Source: Lycorma delicatula (taxonomy: Eukaryota; Arthropoda; Insecta; Hemiptera; Fulgoridae). From it: a DNA stretch of 64,000 nt. Below are positions 47,964 through 58,965 of the stretch, piece by piece. Both the position numbers and the translations under genes were made by a program. Below the pieces are notes generated by a model. It saw only the letters and a list, made by a program, of their open reading frames with translations. It was not told the origin of the DNA and ran no database searches. Location: the NCBI RefSeq assembly GCF_047948215.1, contig NC_134456.1:196304034-196368033 (forward strand). Reading direction: 5' to 3'. Numbering within the stretch: position 1 is the stretch's first letter; every line of letters starts with the position of its first letter.

Positions 47964-49371
47964 GTAATAAATTAATCATACTGATTTTTCTATAAAAAAA
48001 TGTTTATTCTACCGATTAAATATTTTTCATCCGTCGGTATAAAAAAACAAATCAAAAATGATGTGTTTGATAAAACCTAAAAGCAAACGAAGTAAAATAT
48101 AAACCTTCTGCTTTTATACGGATTTCGACATTTTAAGAAATAACATATATTTTAATATATAATAGTATTTATAGAAAAATATTATTATTTTTATAAAATA
48201 TTTTTTATTATTATTTATGTTGTTTATATGTTAGGATAAAATACATTTTACGTTATACTGACATGTTATACTGGCTACACCTTCCTCCAGTTGCTTGACT
48301 AAAAAAACAAAATTAAAAGATTGAACACTACAGGAAATGCAAGTAACCATACAGCACAGGGGAAGCTGTGACAGGGTGCTAGTAGTTTATTCAGTTTAAA
48401 TTATTTTATTCAGTTAATTTTAGTTAATTCAGTTAATTTTATTCAGGTTTATTCAGTTAAATTAATGATTAGTAAATAAAAAACGCTCGAAATTATTGAA
48501 CGGAAAATAAATATTCATTTCAAAACATCACATCAAATGTAAAGGTGAGTCTATATTTGCAGCTATGTCTATCGTATCTGTGTTCATATTATTTATTACC
48601 TCTGGTTTGCAAAAATCATTCATTAGATTTCAGTGTACTCTTACGTCTTGTCATATCGAATCAAGCCTATTTTGTACAACTACACTTATTTCAACAGCTA
48701 TCAGTGTTTGATAAATGATATATTGACATTCGATGGTGATATTAATCTAATGAAAGTAGAAATTTCTCTGACGTGTCAAAAAGATGATATGGACCATCCG
48801 CAGATTATAATATATGCATATAATTTTATTTCCAAGTTGGTTATTTGTGACTTTTTATATAATAGAACGCCCTTAAAACAAATCTGGTGATAGAACTTTT
48901 ACATTCAGGAATGAAATACATGAATTTATATACTGAATATAATAAATAAAGTAATTATTACTGAATAATATATATAAAGTAATTAATATATATATACAAA
49001 TGCACGTGACAAATGTTACAGATCTATTTATTTGTAGTTCTCTAAGAGAGTTTGGCAAGAATCATAATTGTGAAAGTACTGTAGAAGATGGAAAGAAATA
49101 TGAAAAAGTGAAAGCATTAAAAGACAGAAATCAAGATGAAAAAACACAATTACATATTTTTATAAAAAAAATTATCAGATTAAAATTGTTTTTTGCTTGG
49201 AAAGAAAGAAAACAAGAGAAATAAATTAAAAATTTAAGGCCATTTTTAATAACATTTCAACATCAAATCTATATTTTTTCAACCTAAAATTTATATTAAT
49301 GAATCCATTTTCTTACACAAAAACCAACCCTAGTGAAGTTCTTTTTAATCAAACTATTATTTATGGTAACG
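47964..49371. other. Receptor intron, unique AT-rich part
   Basis: No coding feature. 48383-48465 is a loose minisatellite of TTTATTCAG/GTTAAT-type units. The open frames at 48633-48890 and 49000-49224 show no domain. Confidence 0.5.
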
Positions 49372-49530
49372 TCGAACTATATGCGGGTGGTAGCGACTTG
49401 GCCTTTTTTCTGGAGGTCCCAGGTTTGAATCCCGGTCAAGCATGGCATTATCACACGCTACAAAACTTATCATTCATCTCATCCTCTAGAGCAGTATCTA
49501 ACGGTGGTCCCGGAGGTTAAAAAAACAAAA
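49372..49530 (+). repeat. SINE-B copy
   Basis: Head GTAGCGACTTGGCC, then GGAGGTCCCAGGTTTGAATC (B-box-like GGTTTGAATCCCGGT), then the body ACGCTACAAAACTTATC, TCATCTCATCCTCTAGAGC and GGTCCCGGAGGTT, ending in an A-rich AAAAAACAAAAAAA tail. It is the most complete SINE-B copy seen. It lies in the receptor intron. Confidence 0.8.
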
Positions 49531-50347
49531 AAAAAAATTATTTTTAAGATGTAGAAAGTTTACAAATTTTGAAAGGTACTGTTTTTCGATTTTTTTTTAA
49601 TCTGTCATCATTCTTAAAAAAAGTTTTATGTTCTTCGTTAAAAATTAAGAAGCTGCTAAAACATGAGTTCTATTTTAAAAGGATGGCAATTATTGTACTC
49701 ATATTATTCCCTTTATTGTACTCATATAGTTCCCTTTATTCATCTATCACTGAAGAGTCTTTTGTAGTAATTAATTGAAAATTCGTTAAATATCTTAAAA
49801 CTTGTAAGCTGAATAAAAGAAAGCTAACAGTTATGGTCCTGTATCAAAAAGTTCTTCTTAAAAACATAAAGAAAATTCATTTTCACCCCTCCCCCCATCT
49901 TAAACCATGAGACCGATTGTAATACCCGATTTTTCTTCATAAAGTCAAGTCAGTATTGCAGAATTCGGCCATGAAGAAGAGTTTTCTTTAATTTAATTTG
50001 ATCTTTCTAAAAATACTGTTCCGGAACAAATTTTTTTCATTTTTCAGGGCAGATATCATTTAAAACCATTAAAGTATTATACCTCTTAATTGGGATCTTA
50101 AGAATAGAAAAACGGTTTTGCGACCTACCTAAAAATTTGTAATTTTTTTTTATAAATGCATTAAATCTCCAACCATTTGTAAGGTATCATTTTGTTTACA
50201 ATAGATAATAATTTTTTTTTTTTTTTAACAAAAATGGTTAAAATTCTGGCTAATAAAATATAATATCATAAAAACAGTACATCTGAAATATTAGTAATTT
50301 TAAAATAACGTACAAGAATTTTTAAATTTGTCAATATAAAATCATCA
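49531..50347. other. Receptor intron, possible old dispersed repeat
   Basis: 49840-50240 has phrases typical of decayed repeats (TTTTCACCCCTCCCCCCATC, GAGACCGATTGTAATACCC) but no coding blocks. The open frame 49569-49778 is not supported. Confidence 0.4.
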
Positions 50348-50624
50348 ATTATTAAAAAGTGCAAATCTACCTTACCAGCAATTAATTTTAATTTCTCGAG
50401 ATCTTTCAGTCCTCAGACCATTGTCAGGAGATTAAAATGTCATTATAAAATAAAGTTAAAGAATTGAAATATTAAGCAGTCATGACTGATTGCTAGTTAT
50501 CAGTATACTTCTTTAACTTTATTTTATAATGATATTTTAATCTCTTGACGATGGTCTAAGGACTAAAAGATCTCGAGAAGTAAAAATTAATTGCTAGTAA
50601 GATGGATTTGCACTTTTTAATAAT
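50348..50624. mobile_element. 277-bp fold-back (snapback) element
   Basis: The left arm, starting ATTATTAAAAAGTGCAAATC at 50348, is the reverse complement of the right arm ending at 50624. About 116 bases pair, with roughly ten mismatches by my count. A small centre contains the palindrome CAGTCATGACTG (50477-50488). Nearly all mismatches are C on the left against T in the inverted right arm. The structure fits a fold-back MITE or a long inverted duplication. Flanking duplications are not clear. It lies in the receptor intron, so its RNA would form a long hairpin in the pre-mRNA. Confidence 0.88.
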
Positions 50625-52176
50625 CTGTTAATATATATGCGGTAACCATGTTTGAGAAATTGATAAAATTATCACATTTACTAATTAGAGGAATTTTATG
50701 TAAATACATACCACCAAATACAACTAAGTTATTTGATCTACTCTTAAGGTGATGATTTGTTCATGTTAAAGTTTTTTAAATTTTATACAGTTTGTGTAGT
50801 ACCTCCCATGAAATTATACTTCAATAGCTGCCCAATTACATATATTTTTTTAAATAAATGTATTATGTAACACTAATGTCTTTATTTAATTTGTCAAAGA
50901 TCTTCGTACATAGTATCTAGAAAGTATTTGTATAAGTTAAGTTAGGTTACAGTATTAGTAACTGTTAAAACACTAAAATCCATATTGTAATAACAAGACT
51001 GTTCGACTTTTCTAACATTTGATTGCAAAAGCTTCATTAAGATATGTAAACACTGGCAGTTTGCATGATTAAATAAATTGAAACATTTCATTACAAGGTA
51101 TTTGTGGGCTATTATGAATTTGTATTTCTCATTGAAATATACTAATGTAAATGAATTCACACATTACGAATGGTTTTACGTTTTGTGGTTGAATATTAAT
51201 TAAGCGTGAAAAAATAATATTCAAGAAAAAGTTAAATGGTAATATGGATTGTGGAAGCTGATAAAACTGAGAGCCTCTGAATTGATCAATTTACAAATAG
51301 CTTCTTTTTTAAATTCAGCACCCTAATTAGTATTAATCTTGTCTACATGAAAGTATGGAAGAAAACATGAACTAAATATTATTTTTGTTTATCCATCTAC
51401 TTGTATTATTTTTATTAAATACATTTCACTTTTGTAGTTAAAAATGAGAATAAATAATTGCAAAACTTTTTTTTTTTAAATTAAAAGAATCTAACATAAA
51501 TGTGTAATGTCAGGAGATACAGAAGAACAACTGATCAACTATGTAGTATTACTTTTCCGTCTAGCGCTGTAGCAGATCTACACCTTTAGAAGGGGAAGTA
51601 TTGTAATCTATCCCATTTGGGCATATGTGGTTTTCATCGGATTTTTATGTTTTAACACCTCAGGAATCCAAAAAACCAAAAAAATGGATGGCAATTTTCT
51701 GGATTTTTGTATAAACGTGTGTTCGGTGTCGCACTCTAAATCACCTTATATTTCCAGAACTATCGAACGATTTTGACCAAATTTGGTCAGATTACTTCTA
51801 TGTATGGGGCATTGATGCCATTAAATTTTCAACTTAAAGAGTCAAGGGGATGGGGCTGTAGAGCAAGGTCATCCTCAGTATCTTGAGATTTCGTCTAATT
51901 AAGGTTTTATTTTTTTTAGGCACATTTTTTAACAATTAAAAAAAAAAATATTTCTAAAAAAACAATTTTTGAAAAATCGACCCCCCCCCCCGCAAAATAC
52001 TCTAAATAAAGTTAGTGGCTAAGTGGGTATTCTACGTCAGTAGTATTCTCTCTCAACTAAGAAGCGCTTGTGTAACATTGACATACGGCTGCTGACATAC
52101 GCTTAGTTAGAATCATTGAAATAAATAAACAAAAAAATATTACATTTAAATAAAATGATAAATATTTTAAATTAAG

Positions 52177-52210
<34 letters not shown>

Positions 52211-54089
52211 TGCATCAAAAAAAAGTCGTGTGACAGGAAAGTCCTACAGCTGTGTTGCCAGCAATTTTTTTTTCTAAGATTTTGAAAATGAATTTTGAAC
52301 CATTTAAAAAATATATAGGAGCAAACAGGGATTATGTTATTTACCACAATTTATTATTGAAGTAATTTAGGTTGAATTCATATAATTAAAAAAAAAAAAT
52401 TAGCAAAATATGATGATACAATGTACCAAAATAGAATAATTGAAGTTTGAGTGAACTGTAATAAAGAAATAGAATTTATTATGAGAGTAGATTCTGTAGT
52501 AAACGAAAGGATTAGGATTATAATATTATATTAAGGATGATAGAAATAACAAAAGAATATTAGAACCATAGGATGGAAACAGAAAGTATAAAACCATGAA
52601 AGATGTCGAAAGCACAAAAACATTAACTGAATCAAAATATCAAGAAATGCGTTTAACGGAAAACGTAAAGTAACTTAGATTTTTCTAAGTAGCTTAAAAA
52701 AATCGACTGAAAGATGCTGTGATGGATAAAAGAAATATCTTAATTCTGTGTTGTCGAACACAGTTACATACACAAAAGAATTCATAACGAAATAGATGTT
52801 TTTATGTTTAACAAGTAAAGATTTATTTTACTAGTATACGATTATTGCACTTATTTAATGCGATGTATCTTATGTAAATGAAATTATAGTCTAACTATTG
52901 CTGTTTAGAAAAACTCTAAAATTACTGTATTAATCAGTTTAAGGAATGAAAAAAATTAAGATTACTATTTTATTTTATGAACTTTTGTACTCTTTTTTAT
53001 AACCTGTTTCTTTTATTTTTCTGCATGTAGATTAATAATAAAAATTCTGATAACCCTAAAAAACAATTTATAAGCAGGATACGGATTTACGGTAAATTAC
53101 CTGTTCATCAGTTTAAAGATAAACCGATGATTTAATGATAATCACATAATCATATTTTTCTTATAACTGAAATAAGAAAAAATTAGATTGCCTTAAATAT
53201 ATAGAATTAAATGCATTAACATTAATAAAAATAAATCTGTGTACATTCAACCCGTTTATAGTGTACTTGCTTATTTACAGTAAAAAAGTGAAAGTTGAAA
53301 AAAGTGAAAGAAAGATAACAGGTGAATTTTCTTCTTTTGACATAGAATACCATCTTCACTGAAAATTAATATACGTTCCCATTAAAATACAATTGACTAA
53401 GCAAACTTCTAAAAAATTAATTCTACTGTTTACTTTTTCCTTTTCAAAATAATATCTTTTATCTGTATCGGTTTTTAAATAATTTTTTTCAATTATTGGT
53501 TGGAAAGGGTAACTTTAAAAACAGCTACCTGTTATTGATTTTTTGTAATTATTTTCTCGAACGTTATACCACTGTGAAATTTTTCTCATTCTCTGTATGA
53601 GCTGGCTGCCGCTTAGATTCATCATTTTCTCTTGAAAAACACCGAAATTTAATATTTTTAAAAATAATTTACATTTGCGTTTGTTTTCAGTTTGTTATTT
53701 TTTATTTCGAAATTTTATACCAAAATATGTTTGTATACTTGTGTATCAAACAGGTTTCTAAAATTTTTACCGATACAGTGTCTAAATTGATCTTATAAAT
53801 TCAGATAATAACGACTTTGATAAATATTTAAAACATGTTTATCCTTCAAGAATAAACTATCTTTTATTAACTAAAAAATATTAATTAAAGAAAAGTTAAC
53901 AAGGTTACCTTTTGCTTTTATTTAATTCCACAGCTTTAAAATAATAAGCTAAAGTGTCTTAAAATACTTAAGTTGTCTGACTTCATTATAATATTTCATA
54001 CTAAGAAAAAACAAAAAAATAATAAATTTTCAATCTAAATAAGCTATTAAAATGGTGACTACTTTTATAAAAATAACACTGACAAAAAA
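50625..54089. other. Receptor intron, AT-rich with one dispersed repeat and a GT array
   Basis: 51590-51900 is the partner of the dispersed repeat at 39765-40070. A C10 run lies at about 51981-51990. A (GT)n array lies at 52179-52208. Otherwise no feature; open frames at 50942-51160 and 52057-52347 are not supported. Confidence 0.5.
52179..52208. repeat. (GT)n microsatellite
   Basis: GT dinucleotide run of about 15 units. Confidence 0.95.
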
Positions 54090-55910
54090 ATTGAATGTTT
54101 CTCTAAATGTGATACCATTTCTTGAATTATTTTTTTGCGTACATTACAGATTTATAAATACAATTTTTCTATCACCCTTAATTTTAAATAAATTGCGCTT
54201 CAAAAAAATTAAGGGAAAATATAGTTAAAATCTGTAAAATTTATAATTTAGCATGGCTATACTTGTGTTAGAATGGTTTCTCTGGTGCTTTTCTTTTACA
54301 AATAGCCTCGGGCACATCCCGAATTAATCTTCAACAATAATCAGCTAGCATATATTCCATTTCCCTTTACAGCGGCTTTCCATCACCGAAATATCTGGGT
54401 GGAAACGTTCACCGTGTTTGTCACTTACTTCTCCGAGGATTTCCAGGAAAGAAATCAGATGTGAATGGAGGATTTTCAAAGACATATTATATCCCATAGC
54501 TCTGTATGAAGTAAGAAATTGATTAACAATATCGTGGTAATTGTCGGATTTTTTCACCGAGAAAATTTTTGCAAACGTCTTTAAATGAAGCCCAAGCTGC
54601 ACTTTCTACATTATTTAACACTGAATAAAATACATCGTCTTTGACCAACTCTCTTATCTGAGGACCAACAAAATTCCTTCTTTAATTTTTCCTTCACATA
54701 CATTCGGAAATTTCTGCCTGATATACAAAAATCCGGGACTGTCCTTCTTCATTGCTTTTAGAAAATTTTTCATTAGTCCTAGCTTGATATGTTGAGGGGG
54801 TAAAAATATTTTTTTGGGTTCAACTAAGGGCTTATGAATAATATTTTTCCCATTTGGAACTAAGTTGTCTCGTTTCTTCCACTCTTTGGTAGCATAATGT
54901 TTATCCCTAGCTCGGCTATCCCATTAGCAAAGAAAACACATAACTGCATGACTGCATGCCTAACAGAATAGGTATAACTTTCAAATCACCACCACATATG
55001 TTCCAGCTATGTTTTTTATAATCTGTTTTTTCAAGAACGTGTTTTATCACATCTATGTCTCTTTCAAATTAATACCATAAGTGATTGGTATCGAAGAATA
55101 TTTGTTACCGTTGTGTAGTAGAACCACTTTTAAATTATACTGGACGAATCTATGAAAAGGCGCCAGTTCTCAGGTTTATGAACTTATCCTAAGTGCAACA
55201 TAAGCTCATCAATATTTGTGCAATAAACCAAATTATTTTCATCAATATAGTAATGAGAAAGTTCTTTTTGTGGGCTTTGAAATCCCAGATTTTTTGTATT
55301 TTTTTTGAAGTAAATTCCCACCTTGCAGTCTTGATCCTAACAGTTCAGCTTGATTTTTTGATCAATTTAAATCCCTAACCAAGTCATTTAATTCACCTTG
55401 TGATATGTGTTTTATTGGAAGATAATTCAAAATCAAAATCATTGTAGTCTTCTTCAGTACTGCCTGATTCTTCATCGCTGCTTTCAAAACTTACATTCAC
55501 AGTTGATTCAGGAACTGGAATAATTACGCTGTGAGATACAGGCCTGATTGCTGATTGAAATGAAGGATATTTTATGGCATGTTTAGATTTTTTAGAAATT
55601 CCAGACACACTTGTTAAAAAAAGTAACAATCGGTTTCATGATCCTTTGGTTCATGCCAAACCATAGGTACAACAAATGGCAAAGCCTTCTGTGTATCTTT
55701 CAGCTATCCTCTTAAATATACAGAAGAAATAGTGCATACTATATGAGGAGCCCACGTCTTATCCAGATCACCAATTTTACTGTGAAAAAACAATTATATG
55801 CTGTTTTGATTAAAGTTGTAATGTTTTTTTCCATTTGATTTTACGGTAAAGTCACCACGTAAATAACAAAAGGCATCCACATTATTTACACAGTTTCGAG
55901 GCATTATGAC
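54090..55910 (-). pseudogene. Copy B of the uncharacterised multicopy protein family
   Basis: The minus strand starts at ATG 55904: MPRNCVNNVDAFCYLRGDF, a stop, then KIGDLDKTWAPHIVC, PFVVPMVWHEPKDHETDCYF. A shifted open frame follows (55393-55629) with SGISKKSKHAIKYPSFQSAI and RPVSHSVIIPVPES, then an acidic stretch. Further blocks are ELNDLVRDLN, LLHNGNKY and AIKN-like decay. The open frame at 54345-54602 has DIVNQFLTSYRAMGYNMSLK, HSHLISF and GEVSDKHGERFHPDIS, and shortly after it LADYC and a charged end (CKRKAPEKP). The Cys/His-rich N-terminus suggests zinc binding. Function and mobility are unknown. Several stops and shifts make it a pseudogene. It lies antisense within the receptor intron and is collinear with copy A at 31.4-33.2 kb. 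Confidence 0.75.
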
Positions 55911-56411
55911 ACTGCACTGTTAACAAACATAAGACAGCAACAAGACTGATCAAAATTAATTGATCCTTTATACTTACTTCATTCATTCAATCAGTAATAT
56001 ATAAGCGGGTTGCCTATTACAAGTCATCTTTCACTAATAAAATTTTAATTACCGTGTCAAAATGATTACGTTTATAAATATGTTTTTACTGAGGTAAAAA
56101 ATTCCTATAACTAAATTCAATTACATAAAACTATTTCTTATAACTATTCTTTGCCTAAAATATAGCAAAGACTCCATTCAGACAATTTATAATGAAAATT
56201 TAAAATATAGATTAAATTTTTCGGTTAGTACTACTTTGAAATATTGGAAAAATGTTGTATGTATATAAATATTTATTTAAAAAACGTTCTTACGTTTTTG
56301 ATTTTAAAATTTTCTTTTCGTTTTATACTCTTTTTTAGATATTAAATTATTATTTAAAATCGTGATTTAATATATATATATATATACTGTGTTATAATTT
56401 AAAATAAATAA

Positions 56412-56473
<62 letters not shown>

Positions 56474-57204
56474 TATTTTATACAATGTAACTTAAAGCCT
56501 AATTTTTTATTTCCGAGAAAAATCGTTTTTTTTTTTTTGAAGAGTTATTAAACTAAAAATACTTAAAATAACCTGAGAGAAAATTTCATTTGGCAGTTTG
56601 TATTGCACCGTTAAGGTGTTAAAAAACTGGGAGAAACAGCATCCTAATTCAATCCTTTGACTGTTTTTGCTGGGGTTTACTTTGACAGTTCTCATCTATG
56701 TGTCAGAACTGCGTGGTATACTGATATAAAAGTCTGATTACTTTATAAAATGTGAAGGTTCTACTTCACATATCCACTTTTATCTGCTTCTAATTCAAAT
56801 ACTAAAGTAATACTTACTACTGAACTTTTTCTCTTACGTACAAGTTAAAATATAAGCTAAATAAATAAAGAAGAAAAAGCATTCTTTACTAAAATAAATC
56901 TCATAATAAATTAGACTGTATTTTAATAAGATTGGTTGTGGACTAGTAGTTTCCGGAGAGAAAATAAACATAAAAGATACGTATCGGTAACATAAATATT
57001 TGTATAAATGCATTATCTGTTAAATATTTGTTTATTTAACAGATATTGAAGGATATATAGATATATTATTATTATTATTATTAATTCAAATGGATTCCGA
57101 ACATCGATTTGTTCAAGTTTTAGAACTTTACAACATGAACTTCTCTATTGCTATCTGCAATTACAAAATATTATGATATATATTGTACTTAAACAAATGT
57201 CGAA
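55911..57204. other. Receptor intron with (TA)n and a hairpin
   Basis: No gene is supported. A (TA)n array lies at 56415-56470. A perfect 12-bp hairpin lies at 57015-57044 (ATCTGTTAAATA and TATTTAACAGAT). The open frame at 56507-56695 has no motif. Confidence 0.5.
56415..56470. repeat. (TA)n microsatellite
   Basis: Pure TA dinucleotide run of about 56 bases. Confidence 0.95.
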
Positions 57205-57300
57205 CTGCACGACGGAGTTGTAGCGTCTCTCTGCCTTTCATCCGGAGGTTCGGGCTCGAATCCCGGTCGGACATAACATTTTTCATACGCTACAATTTTT
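57205..57300 (+). repeat. SINE-B copy, short
   Basis: The head GACGGAGTTGTAGCGTCTC and CCTTTCATCCGGAGG is followed by the B-box-like GGGCTCGAATCCCGGTCGG, then ACGCTACAATTTTTTT. It keeps both tRNA-like boxes but ends soon after the shared ACGCTACAA phrase. Confidence 0.8.
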
Positions 57301-57345
57301 TTTTAATTAATTTTTTTTTAAATAAATAAAAAAACCATAATAATC

Positions 57346-57377
57346 GATGGGTGGTTAATAGTTATTAACCACCCATC
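57346..57377. repeat. 15-bp perfect inverted repeat, 2-nt loop
   Basis: GATGGGTGGTTAATA (57346-57360) and TATTAACCACCCATC (57363-57377) are perfect complements around GT. It is in the receptor intron. Confidence 0.95.
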
Positions 57378-57559
57378 TTAAAAATCTTAAAATCTTATCA
57401 CTTAAAAAGTTTACACACACGTCCATTAAGTAACTATCCGCCTTCAAAAACTGTACGTCAGAATCCAAAACAAAAACCAAAAAACCCAAAAAATAAGACT
57501 GAAATTGCAGAGTAACTAGAGACATGTGCTAACCACAAGAAATCCTCCACTCAACTGCC

Positions 57560-57740
57560 AAAAAAATCCTAATTTTTAACAACAGCTGCAGGCTCTTATA
57601 GAATCTATACAGTTAGTCATTAAGAACTTTTTCTATTCTATAGACTTTTGAAAGGCTTTTGATAAACTCATCAAAGTTGATATCACGATACCTTTGCTCC
57701 AAAACCTTCCTTGTTTCCAAACAATTCCGATAACTGGCTG
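57560..57740 (+). pseudogene. Possible reverse transcriptase scrap
   Basis: One frame reads YSIDF, a stop, KAFDKLIK near 57634-57672, which resembles the RT block DFxKAFD around the first catalytic Asp. Upstream, AAGSYR could be a worn QAGFR block. Nothing else supports it and it may be chance. Confidence 0.3.
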
Positions 57741-58874
57741 TAAGTGATTTTTTAACTAAGAAAATGAATATTAATATTTAGTATTATAAAAAAAATTATT
57801 CAAAATTATTTTGGAGAATGTATTAAAATATCAATACATGTAGTTTACAATATGAAACAATCCAGAAGTTGAAGGATTGTTACATCGAATCTGTTTTTAT
57901 TTGTTACCCTCTTTTTTCCCCATTCTGTGTAAGGTGGCATTTTAAAACTTTTTTGTAATTTCAGTGATTATTGGAGTCCTTGTGAGTGGTATTTTCCGCT
58001 TTAGTTATATATGTCTGTTAATATTACAATTACATAATCAAAAAGCAATATTAAATTACAGTGTTTCAGATATTTTTTCCATATATATACTAGTAGTTTA
58101 ATTTTAGAACAAATAATTTAAAAAAAAAAATTATAAGTAATTTTATGAGAATATAATATTATAAATAAGCCTGGTAAGACAGTTACAGAAAATCATATTA
58201 ATCTAGACTGAGTTTAGTTAGTTTATATGTACCTCGGCCAAGCCCTGGATTATGATTAATTTAAATCTATTCTTCTTCTTTTTTAAAACAATCCTTTAAT
58301 TTAATTATGACATAAAAAATCCCGTACACTACAACATTGATTTACTTTTTCTTATATTTTCAAATCCATATGGAAAATAGATGATTTCCTAACATTTATA
58401 GAATAAATGTGAGTAATAAAATAAACAAGTTGAAGTTAAATTCTACATTACAAAATGTTAATTAAAGATAAATTTTGTATAATATGTTCGAGGAATTTTA
58501 TATACTTTTTTAAAAATCAACAAAAATAACATTTGATGAGATGTAACTTCACCAGTACCTTAAGAAATGATTGCATAGAGAAGATTGGTGTACTGGAAGT
58601 AATAAATCATTGAAACGATTCAATTTGTATGCTAATTTAGAGAATTCAATTGATTTGATAGCAGATGTAACTGAATGAAGTAAAAAACGTGAGTCACGAA
58701 TACAAACGGATGCTCTTTTTCAAAGTAGACTTAGCATATCAATTATTGGAAAATTCTGTATTTTTAATTTAAAAAAATTGTTTAACTTGATTAATGTAGT
58801 AGTCATTCAGTAAATTGCTCAAAAATTAAGGACTTGAAGAAGGAAAATTATAATTATATATGTAGTAGTAATCA
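57741..58874. other. Receptor intron, unique AT-rich part
   Basis: Nothing recognised. Confidence 0.45.
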
Positions 58875-58965
58875 AGCGTGGGTTTTTTTTTTTGTTTTTT
58901 CACCTCACGGACCATTGTTAAATATTGCCTCAGAGGATGAGATGAGTGATTTGTAGCATGTATGG
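58875..58965 (-). repeat. SINE-B copy, 3' half
   Basis: The minus strand reads CTACAAATCACTCATCTCAT, then CCTCTGAGGCAATATTTAAC and GGTCCGTGAGGTG, followed by an A-rich tail (T run at 58879-58903 on the + strand). It matches the 3' half of the copy at 49372-49530. The tRNA-like head is missing. Confidence 0.75.

Noticed and set aside
54345..54602. Functional host gene in the receptor intron
   Set aside because: The family block is interrupted by stops and shifts on both sides, so it is a pseudogene copy.
57205..57275. tRNA gene candidate
   Set aside because: Head shared with other SINE-B copies and no full cloverleaf; a SINE explains it better.
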